From NCBI GenBank assembly GCA_023457495.1, contig JAEWLQ010000130.1:1-38951 (forward strand): a stretch of 38,951 bases of DNA. The letters run 5' to 3'. This document shows positions 25,455 through 33,780 of this stretch, piece after piece. The DNA is from Pseudomonadota bacterium (lineage in GTDB: Bacteria; Pseudomonadota; Gammaproteobacteria; Steroidobacterales; Steroidobacteraceae). The position numbers were made by a program, and so were the translations under genes. Numbering within the stretch: the first letter of the stretch is position 1; every line of letters begins with the position of its first letter. The notes beneath the pieces are model-generated. The model saw only the letters and a list, made by a program, of their open reading frames with translations, had not been told where the DNA came from and ran no database searches.

Positions 25455-26305
25455 AGCGCCACCACCTGCACCGACGCGGTCATGCGCTGGAACGCGCCGG
25501 AAGGGCCTTCCCAGAATCCCGAGAGGGGGGCGGCGTTCTCCTGTGCGCGCGAAACGGCGACCGAGATGTGCTCGGAGCCCGCCATCTTGTTGTTCGTCGG
25601 ATCGTAGCCACGCCAGCCCGCGCCCGGCAGGAAGATCTCGGTCCACGCATGCGTGGATCCGTGCTGGCCCTCGGCCATTTGCACGTAACCGGTCACGAAC
25701 CGCGCGCCGAAGCCCCAGAATCTCGCGGCCTCCATCATCAGCACCGCGTAGTCGCGGCACGAGCCGCCGCCGAGCTGCAAGGTCTCGTGCGGCAACTGCA
25801 CACCGGGATCGTGGCGCTCGCTGTATTTGAGCGTGTCGTGGATGTATGCGTTGAGATTGTTGAGCAGGGCGTAGGTATCGATCACCTGCCCCGGCCGGTA
25901 GAGGTTCGAGAGCCAGTCGCGCAGCGCGGGGCCGTGAAAGGAATAACTCGGCAGGCGATAGGGGACGAGCTCGACCTGCTCTTCCGGAGAATATTGAAAC
26001 GGGTACGACGCGGCGCCGGGATCGATCAGCCATTCGATCGGATCGTCATGCGACAGATCGACGTCGACCTCGGCGAAGACGCGCAGCTTGTCCGCGGGTC
26101 CGTTGAACGCGAGCACCGCGACCGAGTTGCTCTCGATGTCACGCAGCCAGCGGACGACGGCCTTCGGTTCCACTTCGACGCGCGCGCCGACGATCTGCAG
26201 ATCGTGTCCCTCGCGGGGCCGCATCATGGCGCGATGCGGGCCGAACGTCACCGGCTGGTTGTAGAAATATTGTGTCTCGTGCGTGATGCGAACGCGCTTC
26301 GGCAT
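25451..26305 (-). CDS. Transglutaminase-like cysteine protease-fold protein
   Basis: A 284-residue protein. It has the family's N-terminal beta domain (RITHETQYFYNQPVTFGPHRAMMRPREGHD) and then the papain-like transglutaminase core, with the triad Cys183 (GGGSCRDYAVL), His219 (GSTHAWTEIFLPGAGW) and Asp235 (GYDPTNN). No signal peptide is evident. The ATG at 26305 is preceded by AAGGA and begins the conserved N-terminus. In this operon type the protein is more likely a peptidase or amide hydrolase than a cross-linking enzyme; that is inference from family context. It heads the operon: its stop overlaps the ATP-grasp start by four bases. It is divergent from glsA across a 136-bp promoter region. 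Confidence 0.93.
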   Translation of the reverse strand: MPKRVRITHETQYFYNQPVTFGPHRAMMRPREGHDLQIVGARVEVEPKAVVRWLRDIESNSVAVLAFNGPADKLRVFAEVDVDLSHDDPIEWLIDPGAASYPFQYSPEEQVELVPYRLPSYSFHGPALRDWLSNLYRPGQVIDTYALLNNLNAYIHDTLKYSERHDPGVQLPHETLQLGGGSCRDYAVLMMEAARFWGFGARFVTGYVQMAEGQHGSTHAWTEIFLPGAGWRGYDPTNNKMAGSEHISVAVSRAQENAAPLSGFWEGPSGAFQRMTASVQVVAL

Positions 26306-26441
26306 GTGAGCGGTCCTTAAGGCGCGGGGAGGGGCATCCAATATATTCGCGCCGGCGTGCCGGCCGATCGATGGGACATTCGTCCATGCTCCGTCGTCGC
26401 GCGAACGAATAGCATGGCGCGGCAAACAGGTACTCAGCGCC
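26306..26441. promoter_or_regulatory. Divergent promoter region between the transglutaminase operon and glsA
   Basis: This 136-bp gap separates two outward-facing units. An AT-rich AATATATT block near 26338-26346 could serve as a -10 box for the minus-strand operon, though no good -35 is visible. GGACATTCGTCC at 26373-26384 is a short imperfect palindrome that could be a regulator site. Confidence 0.35.
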
Positions 26442-27446
26442 ATGCCAATTCCTCTTGACAGCATCGAAACCGGCGACGCCGGCGCGGTGTCGACCGGCCG
26501 CCTCCCGGGACGCGAACAGGTCGCGCGCGCCGTGGACGAGGCGCACGCGCGCTTTCGCGGCGAAGACGGCGGCGAAGTAGCTAACTACATTCCGGCGCTC
26601 GGCCGCGCGTCGCGCGCGTTGTTCGGCATCTGCGTGGCCGACATCGACGGCTCATGGCATTCGGTCGGCGATGCCGATCACGAGTTCACCATCCAGAGTG
26701 TCTCGAAGCCGTTCGTGTTCGCGCTCGTCTGCCAGACCATCGGCGCCGCCGAGGCGCGCGCGAAGATCGGTGTCAACGCGACGGGGCTGCCGTTCGACTC
26801 GGTGATGGCGATCGATCTCAACCCGGAGCGCACCATGAACCCGATGGTGAACGCCGGCGCCATCGCGACAACGAGTCTCGCGCCGGGCGCGAGCGCGGAA
26901 GAAAAATGGCGCTTCGTGCGCGAAGGATTGTCGCGATTCGCCGGGCGCGAACTTGCGATGGACGGAGAAGTGTACGAATCGGAGGCTGCGTCCAACCAGC
27001 GCAATCGCGGCATCGCGCGCCTGCTCGAAGGCTTCGGCCGCATGTACTGCGACGCGCTCGAAGCCACCGACGTCTACACGAAGCAGTGTTCGCTCAGGGT
27101 CACGGCGAAGGATCTCGCGATCATGGGCGCGACGCTCGCGGACGGTGGCGTGAATCCGCTCACGCGCGAACGCGTCATCGACGCGGTGCATTGCAAAATC
27201 GTGCTCGCGGCGCTCGCGACCGCGGGACTCTACGAGCGCTCCGGCGACTGGCTCTACGACGTCGGTCTGCCCGGCAAGAGCGGCGTGAGCGGCGGCATCT
27301 TCACCGCCGCGCCGGGCAAGGGCGGACTCGGCACGTTCGCACCGCCCCTCGACGACGCGGGCAACAGCGTGAAGGGCCAGCTCGTCACGAAGTTCCTGTC
27401 ATCGCGGCTCGGCCTCAACCTGTTCGCATCGAAACCCTTCGACTGA
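26442..27446 (+). CDS. glsA: Glutaminase A
   Basis: A 334-residue serine-dependent beta-lactamase-fold glutaminase that converts glutamine to glutamate and ammonia. The catalytic SxxK pair is Ser86 and Lys89 (QSVSK). Other family blocks are NYIPALGR (Tyr49 region), NPMVNAGAI, ESEAASNQRNRGIA and the C-terminal GKSGVSGGI. The length is slightly above the ~310 of E. coli YbaS/YneH because of an extra N-terminal ~20 residues. No signal peptide, so it is cytoplasmic. The ATG context has only a weak AGGT ribosome binding site. It is divergent from the transglutaminase/ATP-grasp operon, so it could share a regulator, and it converges on the hydrolase at 27454 with a seven-base gap. Confidence 0.96.
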   Translation: MPIPLDSIETGDAGAVSTGRLPGREQVARAVDEAHARFRGEDGGEVANYIPALGRASRALFGICVADIDGSWHSVGDADHEFTIQSVSKPFVFALVCQTIGAAEARAKIGVNATGLPFDSVMAIDLNPERTMNPMVNAGAIATTSLAPGASAEEKWRFVREGLSRFAGRELAMDGEVYESEAASNQRNRGIARLLEGFGRMYCDALEATDVYTKQCSLRVTAKDLAIMGATLADGGVNPLTRERVIDAVHCKIVLAALATAGLYERSGDWLYDVGLPGKSGVSGGIFTAAPGKGGLGTFAPPLDDAGNSVKGQLVTKFLSSRLGLNLFASKPFD

Positions 27447-27453
27447 CAACTCA

Positions 27454-28980
27454 TCAATGGCTGTCGAAGAACTCGCGGGTGGCCTGCAGGCAGTAGGCTG
27501 GCACGAGGACGTCGTGGTAGTTCTCGAGCACCGCGGCGCGGCCCCCGTCCTTCGCGCCGTCGATCACCGAGATCGTTCCGAGCAGGTGTTTCGCCTGCGC
27601 GAATCGCTGCCGGATCTCCGGATACGGACCCGGCGCCGAGGGCGTCGCGTCCACGTCGAGCGTCGTCACCTGGCTCGCGGGCGCGTTCGACACCCAGTAA
27701 CCCTGCATGAGCTGGGTATTGAAGAAGAACACGACGGGATCGTCCGCCCCGCCGCACAGCAGGACGGGCGCGGTCGGCGACCAGTTCCGCAGGTCGTTAT
27801 CCACGAGCGCCTGCCGCAGTGGATGCGCGGGGCTCGCCGGGGGCAGGCCGCTCGACGTGTCCGGAAATCCCTGGTCGGGCGCGGCGGCCGCGTCCTGTAG
27901 ATAGCCTTGGCGGTAGGCATTCGCGATGAGGTGATCCGGGCCGAACCCGCGCGCGAACACAACCGCGAATTCCCGCGGCTCGGTCGCGGGCGTCATCGCC
28001 GCCATCTCGGGCGTCGGCGGCGTGTCGTTGAACAGCGCGTCCATGGGAATGGACCCTTGCGAGACGAGCTCGCTCGCGCTGCTCGCGCTCGGGAACAGGT
28101 CCGGCGCGCCGACGTATTGCGGCTCGAACATCTCCGCCGGGTCGGTGAAGATGTTTCCGTACGCGTGCTGGTAGCTGGATGCGAGCATCGAAAACTCTTC
28201 GACGGCTCCGCCGCCCACCTGTCCCATGAACACGGCGTCCGCGAATGCGGCCATGGCGTAGGGACCGGACATCGGCGCGGACGCGGTGACCGTCATGCCC
28301 GCGGCCTCCATCGCGCGGTGGGTCGCCATCGCGACGTGGCCGCCCTGGGAGTAACCGGTGATGAACAACTTGCCGTTGTCGCTGACTGCGGTGCCCGCGA
28401 GTCCCGTCCGGGCCGCCGCGAGCGCGTCGATCATGTCGGCGGACTGCTGCGCGGCATGCAGGAACGGGTGATACGGCAGGGTGGAGGTGTCGTATCCCGC
28501 GTAGTTAGGCGCGACGACGACGTAGCCCGCGGTCGCCATCGTCAGCGCGATCAACACGCCTTCCGCGTCGCCCTCGAGATTGGCGATGTTGGTGGCCTTG
28601 AGATTCCGTTTGCCGTGCGCGTACATCGCGATCGGCCGTGGCCCCTGGCATCTGGCGCTCGTTCCGGACGGCACCATCAACGCGCCCGACGCGGTGGTCG
28701 GCTCACCGACGGCGCCGATGGTGCCGTAACGGAGCTGGAACACGTCGACGCTGCATTCACCCGCGGTCGCTTGCCTGATCAGCCATTGCGCCGCCGTGCC
28801 GTCGACGACCCTTGCGAGCAGGTCGGCGACTGTGTAGGAGGCGAGCTTCTGCGGAGGATTCTCTATCAGCTGGCCGCGCGGGGGCGCAGGTGTTGGTTCC
28901 TGCGCGAACGTGTCGCCGATGTGCGCCACGCAGCCGAGCGACAGCGAGAGCAGGAGTAAGGAGCGAGATAACGGGATCAT
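27454..28980 (-). CDS. Secreted alpha/beta hydrolase (secretory-lipase-like), second copy
   Basis: A 508-residue exported serine hydrolase, paralogous along its whole length to the gene at 15105. The signal peptide runs to about residue 26 (GDTFAQ). The nucleophile is Ser211 in GYSQGG, with an Asp in LLCGGADDPVVFF in the matching place. The region corresponding to the other copy's catalytic His reads DATPSAPGPYPEIRQRF: the PPGHDGPY histidine of the first copy is replaced by SAPGPY, so the triad histidine is not obvious here. AAGGGGGAT precedes the ATG. If the histidine is truly absent, this copy may be inactive or may use another one nearby. It lies convergent with glsA. Confidence 0.88.
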   Translation of the reverse strand: MIPLSRSLLLLSLSLGCVAHIGDTFAQEPTPAPPRGQLIENPPQKLASYTVADLLARVVDGTAAQWLIRQATAGECSVDVFQLRYGTIGAVGEPTTASGALMVPSGTSARCQGPRPIAMYAHGKRNLKATNIANLEGDAEGVLIALTMATAGYVVVAPNYAGYDTSTLPYHPFLHAAQQSADMIDALAAARTGLAGTAVSDNGKLFITGYSQGGHVAMATHRAMEAAGMTVTASAPMSGPYAMAAFADAVFMGQVGGGAVEEFSMLASSYQHAYGNIFTDPAEMFEPQYVGAPDLFPSASSASELVSQGSIPMDALFNDTPPTPEMAAMTPATEPREFAVVFARGFGPDHLIANAYRQGYLQDAAAAPDQGFPDTSSGLPPASPAHPLRQALVDNDLRNWSPTAPVLLCGGADDPVVFFFNTQLMQGYWVSNAPASQVTTLDVDATPSAPGPYPEIRQRFAQAKHLLGTISVIDGAKDGGRAAVLENYHDVLVPAYCLQATREFFDSH

Positions 28981-29139
28981 GGGATCCCCCTTTACCGGGT
29001 CCGCGCAAATTCGCGGCGCGCACCGTAGTCGCCGGTGCGCCCGACGTCTGTACGACCATGAGCCAATCGCCGGGGTATCGCGCGCCCACGCGGATGTGGG
29101 CGATCCGCTACACCTAACTACGTGGCGGTACTCCAGTCG

Positions 29140-31413
29140 TCAGACGGAGAAACCTTCCTTCGTGAGCGGCAGCGTGCGTACCCGATGTCCGATCGCGGCG
29201 TAGATCGCGTTGCAGATCGCGGGCGCGACCGGCGGCAGCGCCGGCTCGCCAACGCCGGTCGGCGGGTGGTCGCTCTGGATGAAGTGCACATCCACCTTCG
29301 GCTGGTGCTCGATGCGCAGGATGGGGTACTGGTGGAAGTTCGACTGCTCGATGCGGCCGTTCTCCATCGTGATCTCGAGTCCCATCATGGTGCTGAAGCC
29401 GTCGGTGACGCCGCCTTCGCACTGGTTGTTCGCGCCACTCATGTTGACGATGGGACCGATGTCGCCCGCCACCACCACGCGGTGCACGCGCAGCTTGCGG
29501 TTGGCGTCGACGCTCACCTCGGCCACTTCGGCGAAGTGCCCTGCGTGGCTGAAGTGAAATGCGAGCCCGAGGCCGTGGCCCTCGGGTAGTTTGCGACCCC
29601 AGCCCGCCTTCTCGCAGGCGAGTTTGATGACGTCCGCCGCGCGGCCGGTGTTGAGGCCGCCTTCGAGCAGGCGTGGCTCGCCCATCACCTCGAGCAGGAA
29701 ATCGCGATGGTCGCGGCCGGCGGTCGCGGACAGCTCGTGCAGGAAGCTCTGGATCACCCAGGCGACCGAGCAGGAGCGCGGCGCACGCCACGGCCCGCAC
29801 GGTGTCTTGAGCGGCAGCATCGTCTGCGTGAGCTCGTAGTTGGGGACATTCAGCGCCGGAAATTCCTGCGCGGGCATGTTGCCGCCGCTCACCGGGTTGG
29901 TGCCGTCGGTCGTGAACGTGATGAAGTGGTTGCGCCACGCGACGAGTTTGCCCGCCGCATCGACTCCGCCGGCGAGCGCGTGGAAACCGCCCGGGCGGAA
30001 GAAGTCGTGCGACAGGTCCTGCTCGCGGGTCCAGACGAGTTTCACCGGGCCCGCGAAACGCTGCGCGATGGCACCGGCTTCGCACACGTAATCGTTCATG
30101 AGGCGGCGGCCGAAGCCGCCGCCGACGCGCGTCTGGTTGATCTTGATCTTCTCGACCGGCACGCCGAGCGCGCCCGCGACCGTCGAGAGCGCGCGGTCGG
30201 CGGTCTGGGTTGGCGCCCAGAATTCGATGATGCCGTCATGGCTCCAGGCCGTGCAGTTCTGCGGTTCGAGCGGTGCGTGCGAGACGAATTGATAGGTGTA
30301 GAACGCCTCGACGCTCTTCGCCGCGCCCTTGAGCGCCTCCGCCGTCGCGCCGGTGGAAACCGTGGTGGTCGCGCCGGTGGGCTGCTTGCCGAGCTCGGCC
30401 GCGCGCTTCAGAAGCTCGGACCAGCTGTCCTTCGAGGCGGCGGACTCATCCCAGTCCACTCGCAGCTTCTTGCGTGCCTCGAACGCGGCCCAGGTCGTGT
30501 CCGCGACGATGGCGACACCCGGCATCACCTCCGTGGTCTTGCCGTTGCCTTCGATGACGAACGCGTCGCGCACGCCCGGCAGTTGCTTGATCTCGTCGAG
30601 ATTCGCGGAGCGCACCTTGCCGCCGACCGCGGGGCATTTCTCGAACACCGCGATCTTCATGCCCGGCAGCGTCTGGTCGATGCCGAACAGCGGCTTGCCG
30701 GTGACCACCTTGTGGTTCTCGACGCCGGTGTACGACTTGCCTAACAACCTGTATTCGGAGCGTTGCTTGAGCGGCACGCTCGCCGCATCGGGCACCGGCA
30801 GCGTCGCGGCCTTCGCCGCCAGCGCGCCGTAGCCGAGCTTGCGCGTGCCGTGCAGCACCGTGCTGTCGCGCGTCGTGCATTCGGATGCCGGCACGTTCCA
30901 GGTGGCTGCCGCCGCGGACACGAGCATCGAGCGCGCCACCGCGCCGGCCTTGCGCAGCTGGTCCCAGCTCGCGGGAATCGAGCGCGAGCCGCCGGCGCTC
31001 TGGTTGCCGAACACGGCGGGGTTGACCGGCGCCTGTTCGACGACCACGTCGGACCATTTCGCGTCGAGCTCCTCGGCGATGATCAGCGGGAAGGCGGTCT
31101 TGATGCCCTGGCCGATCTCCGGGCCCTTGTTGAAGATGAGGATCTTGCCGTCGCGGCCGATCCGGATGAACGCGTTGGGGACGAATTCCTTCGCGCCGGC
31201 CACGGCGCCTTCGGCCGGCGCGCTGGTGCAGAAGGCGAGCACGAGGCCGCCACCCGCGAGACCGGTGAGCTTGAGGAAGCCGCGGCGGTCGAATGTCGCG
31301 GTCGAGCTAACTACTTCGCCGCCCGCGGGCGGGCGCGCATCACCCTCCATCTCGCGGATGATCTCGCGCAGGTATTCATCGGCCGTGACCGGATCGCGGG
31401 TGCGTGCATTCAT
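29140..31413 (-). CDS. iorB: Molybdopterin-binding subunit of an isoquinoline 1-oxidoreductase-type hydroxylase
   Basis: A 757-residue large subunit of the xanthine dehydrogenase superfamily. A twin-arginine signal is visible (Arg43-Arg44 in DRRGFLKLTGLAGGG), so the holoenzyme is probably exported to the periplasm folded. Cofactor blocks include GQGIKTAF and GGGFGRR, and the catalytic Glu723 in GVGEPALPPV near the C-terminus. Such enzymes hydroxylate N-heterocycles or oxidise aldehydes using water and pass electrons to the 2Fe-2S subunit and on to a cytochrome. The ATG at 31413 overlaps the iorA TGA (ATGA), which rejects the longer open frame to 31839. The substrate cannot be read; isoquinoline is only the name of the prototype. 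Confidence 0.93.
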   Translation of the reverse strand: MNARTRDPVTADEYLREIIREMEGDARPPAGGEVVSSTATFDRRGFLKLTGLAGGGLVLAFCTSAPAEGAVAGAKEFVPNAFIRIGRDGKILIFNKGPEIGQGIKTAFPLIIAEELDAKWSDVVVEQAPVNPAVFGNQSAGGSRSIPASWDQLRKAGAVARSMLVSAAAATWNVPASECTTRDSTVLHGTRKLGYGALAAKAATLPVPDAASVPLKQRSEYRLLGKSYTGVENHKVVTGKPLFGIDQTLPGMKIAVFEKCPAVGGKVRSANLDEIKQLPGVRDAFVIEGNGKTTEVMPGVAIVADTTWAAFEARKKLRVDWDESAASKDSWSELLKRAAELGKQPTGATTTVSTGATAEALKGAAKSVEAFYTYQFVSHAPLEPQNCTAWSHDGIIEFWAPTQTADRALSTVAGALGVPVEKIKINQTRVGGGFGRRLMNDYVCEAGAIAQRFAGPVKLVWTREQDLSHDFFRPGGFHALAGGVDAAGKLVAWRNHFITFTTDGTNPVSGGNMPAQEFPALNVPNYELTQTMLPLKTPCGPWRAPRSCSVAWVIQSFLHELSATAGRDHRDFLLEVMGEPRLLEGGLNTGRAADVIKLACEKAGWGRKLPEGHGLGLAFHFSHAGHFAEVAEVSVDANRKLRVHRVVVAGDIGPIVNMSGANNQCEGGVTDGFSTMMGLEITMENGRIEQSNFHQYPILRIEHQPKVDVHFIQSDHPPTGVGEPALPPVAPAICNAIYAAIGHRVRTLPLTKEGFSV

Positions 31414-31910
31414 GCCGATTTCCCCTTGCCCTTGTCGTTGTCCTGGGCGAGCTTGCCGGCCGCGGTGTGCACCGCGGCGCGGATGCGCTGGTAGGTGCCG
31501 CAACGGCAGATGTTGCCGGCCAGCGCCGCATCGATGTCGGCATCGGTGGGCTTCGGCGTGTGCGCGAGCAGCGCGGCGGCCGACATGATCTGGCCCGCCT
31601 GGCAGTAGCCGCATTGCGGCACGTCGTGTTCGATCCAGGCTTCCTGGAGCGGATGCAGTTTCGTTTCGGAGGGCGCGAGGCCTTCGATGGTCGTGATCGC
31701 TTGACCTGCGACGCTGCCGACGGTCGTCGTGCAGGAGCGGATCGGATTGCCATCGGCATGCACGGTGCAGGCGCCGCACAGCGCCATGCCGCAGCCGAAC
31801 TTGGTGCCCGTGAGTCCGAGCGAATCGCGCAGCACCCACAGGAGCGGCGTGTTCGGATCGACGTCGGTGGTGACTTCTTTACCGTTGATTCGCAGCTTCA
31901 ACGCGGCCAT
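31410..31910 (-). CDS. iorA: 2Fe-2S subunit of the molybdenum hydroxylase
   Basis: A 166-residue protein with both iron-sulfur clusters of the family. The plant-ferredoxin-type site is Cys40, Cys45, Cys48 and Cys60; the helical-domain site is Cys100-xx-Cys103 and Cys135-x-Cys137. It carries electrons from the molybdenum site in IorB. The start at 31910 begins the usual MAALKLRINGKEV strand, and the open frame further upstream runs into the allophanate hydrolase gene and is rejected. Its stop overlaps the iorB start by four bases. It follows the allophanate hydrolase stop by 50 bp on the same strand, so it could be read from the same transcript. It has no signal of its own and would be carried out with IorB. 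Confidence 0.94.
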   Translation of the reverse strand: MAALKLRINGKEVTTDVDPNTPLLWVLRDSLGLTGTKFGCGMALCGACTVHADGNPIRSCTTTVGSVAGQAITTIEGLAPSETKLHPLQEAWIEHDVPQCGYCQAGQIMSAAALLAHTPKPTDADIDAALAGNICRCGTYQRIRAAVHTAAGKLAQDNDKGKGKSA

Positions 31911-31960
31911 GCATTGCTCCCTCTGGGATCGTTCGGATTGCGCGTCCGATCGTAGCCGGC

Positions 31961-33772
31961 TCACCGGGCCGATGCGAGGTATTGCCTCCATCCGCCGAGC
32001 GCGCTGATATCCGTGGCGCCGTCCACGCCGATCGATTCGCACAGGAAACCACACACCGCGCTGCCGTCTTCGAGTTGCACCTTGCCGATGCCGAGCGGTG
32101 CGGGTATCCCTGAGACGAACGAGCCGAAAGTTTCCGTGGGCACGCGCCACACTTCGACGTCGATCGCCACTCCGTTCTCCTTGACCTGCACGAGGCCGGG
32201 CCGGAACGGCGGGCCGCCGGGCAGCGCGTAGAAGCGGTAGATCGGCGCGGTGCGGGTCGTCGCGACCTGCCAGGCGCCGCGTTCGAGCAGTTGCTTGTTG
32301 AGCGGCAGGCCGGACATGTGCGCGCCGCACACCATCACGTCGAGAGTGTCGGGGCCGGGAGGCGCGGCCGGCGCCGGATCCGCGGGCGGCAGCGGAAGAT
32401 TCGTGGCGCCCATCGTCGCGACCGCGGCGCGTTGCACGCGCCCGGCGAGCGCGAGCAGATCGACATCGTTCCACGCCGGGGCGATCAGCGTGACGCCAAA
32501 AGGCAATCCCGCGGCGGTGAATCCCGAGGGAACCGCCACGGCGGCGAGGTCCATGAGGTTCACGAAATTCGTGTAGCGGCCGAGCGTGCTGTTGAGTCGA
32601 ATCGGATCGGCGGTCTCTTCGTCGATCCGGTAGTGAGTGCCGGCGGTGGGCAGCAGCAGGACGTCCGCCGCATCCCAGATCGGCTGTGCGAGACGGATCA
32701 GTTCCCTCAGCCGGTACTGCGCGCGGAACGCTTCGCGCGCGCTCGGCGTCGCGCCGCCCTGGATGATGCGCCGGGTGACCTCGAGCATCGCCTCGGGTCG
32801 GGATTCGAGCAGCGACTGGGTAGCAAGGTAACGTTCCGCCACCCAGGGCCCTTCATAAAGGAGCCGTGCGGCATCGAGCAACGGCTGGATATCGACCTCG
32901 ACGGGCTGGCCACCGAGCGTTCTCAGTCGCGCGACACTTTCGCCAAACAAGCTTTCATAGGCCGCGTTGCCGAAGAACTCGAGCTGCGAGGCGCGCGGCA
33001 CGGCGACGCGGAAGGCGGGTGCCTGCGCCCAACCTGGCCGCGCCGGCGATTGCGCGGCGCGCGCGAAAGGGTCGTCGACGTCGAACCGCGCGGCGACGGC
33101 GCGCACGCGCGCGGCATCTTCGGCGGTGAGCGCGAAGATCGACATCACGTCGAGCGAGCGGCAGGCGGGCACGACGCCGCGCATGCTGAGCAGTCCCAGC
33201 GTCGGTTTGTAGCCGACGAGATTGTTGAAGGCCGCCGGCACGCGGCCCGATCCGGCGGTGTCCGTGCCCAGCGAGAAACTCGCGAGTCCGAGCGCCACGG
33301 CGACCGCGGAGCCGCTCGACGATCCGCCGCTCAGGTGCTCGGGATCGAAGGCGTTGCGGCAGATTCCATACGGCGAGCGCGTACCGACGAGGCCGGTCGC
33401 GAACTGGTCGAGATTCGTCTTGCCGAGGACGATGGCGCCCGCGTCGTTCAGTGCGCGCACCACCGGCGCGGAGTCGCTCGGTAGATAGGCAAAGGCCGGG
33501 CAGGCTGCCGTGGTCTCGACGCCGGCGAGATCGATGTTGTCCTTGACCGCGAACGGGATGCCATACAGGGGCAGGGAGTCCGGCGCCGCCTGCATCAGCG
33601 CGCGCGCCCGGGCGCGCAGCGCATCGTCGTCGATCTCGTGGATCCAGATGTTGTGCGCGCGGAACGCCTTGCGCCGCTCGATGAGCGACTCGACGAGCGC
33701 GAGCGGCGTCAGCGTGCCGGCCTGGTAAGCGCGCGAGAGGGTGGTGAGTGACAGGTCGGGTGCGGTGCTCAT
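31961..33772 (-). CDS. atzF: Allophanate hydrolase
   Basis: A 603-residue amidase-signature enzyme that hydrolyses allophanate to ammonia and CO2. The catalytic Ser-cisSer-Lys set is visible: Lys77 (FAVKDNID), the cis-Ser in GGSSSGS (residues 151-153) and the nucleophile Ser175 (LGTDTAGSGRVP). The amidase domain covers about residues 1-450, and the C-terminal ~150 residues (from VMVCGAHMSGLPLN) form the small AtzF/DUR1 domain that speeds decarboxylation. Length is normal for AtzF. The ATG at 33772 lies nine bases after the carboxylase stop, so it is co-transcribed with it. It is the final step of the guanidine/urea route encoded here. Confidence 0.96.
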   Translation of the reverse strand: MSTAPDLSLTTLSRAYQAGTLTPLALVESLIERRKAFRAHNIWIHEIDDDALRARARALMQAAPDSLPLYGIPFAVKDNIDLAGVETTAACPAFAYLPSDSAPVVRALNDAGAIVLGKTNLDQFATGLVGTRSPYGICRNAFDPEHLSGGSSSGSAVAVALGLASFSLGTDTAGSGRVPAAFNNLVGYKPTLGLLSMRGVVPACRSLDVMSIFALTAEDAARVRAVAARFDVDDPFARAAQSPARPGWAQAPAFRVAVPRASQLEFFGNAAYESLFGESVARLRTLGGQPVEVDIQPLLDAARLLYEGPWVAERYLATQSLLESRPEAMLEVTRRIIQGGATPSAREAFRAQYRLRELIRLAQPIWDAADVLLLPTAGTHYRIDEETADPIRLNSTLGRYTNFVNLMDLAAVAVPSGFTAAGLPFGVTLIAPAWNDVDLLALAGRVQRAAVATMGATNLPLPPADPAPAAPPGPDTLDVMVCGAHMSGLPLNKQLLERGAWQVATTRTAPIYRFYALPGGPPFRPGLVQVKENGVAIDVEVWRVPTETFGSFVSGIPAPLGIGKVQLEDGSAVCGFLCESIGVDGATDISALGGWRQYLASAR

Positions 33773-33780
33773 GGATTTGC

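Noticed and set aside
25455..26033. N-terminal extension of the ATP-grasp frame
   Set aside because: The extra 193 codons lie wholly within the transglutaminase gene and are Arg-rich; the GTG at 25454 in a GTGA overlap fits the family N-terminus.
31414..31839. Extension of the iorB frame to 899 codons
   Set aside because: It overlaps iorA completely; the ATG in the ATGA overlap leads directly to the twin-arginine signal.
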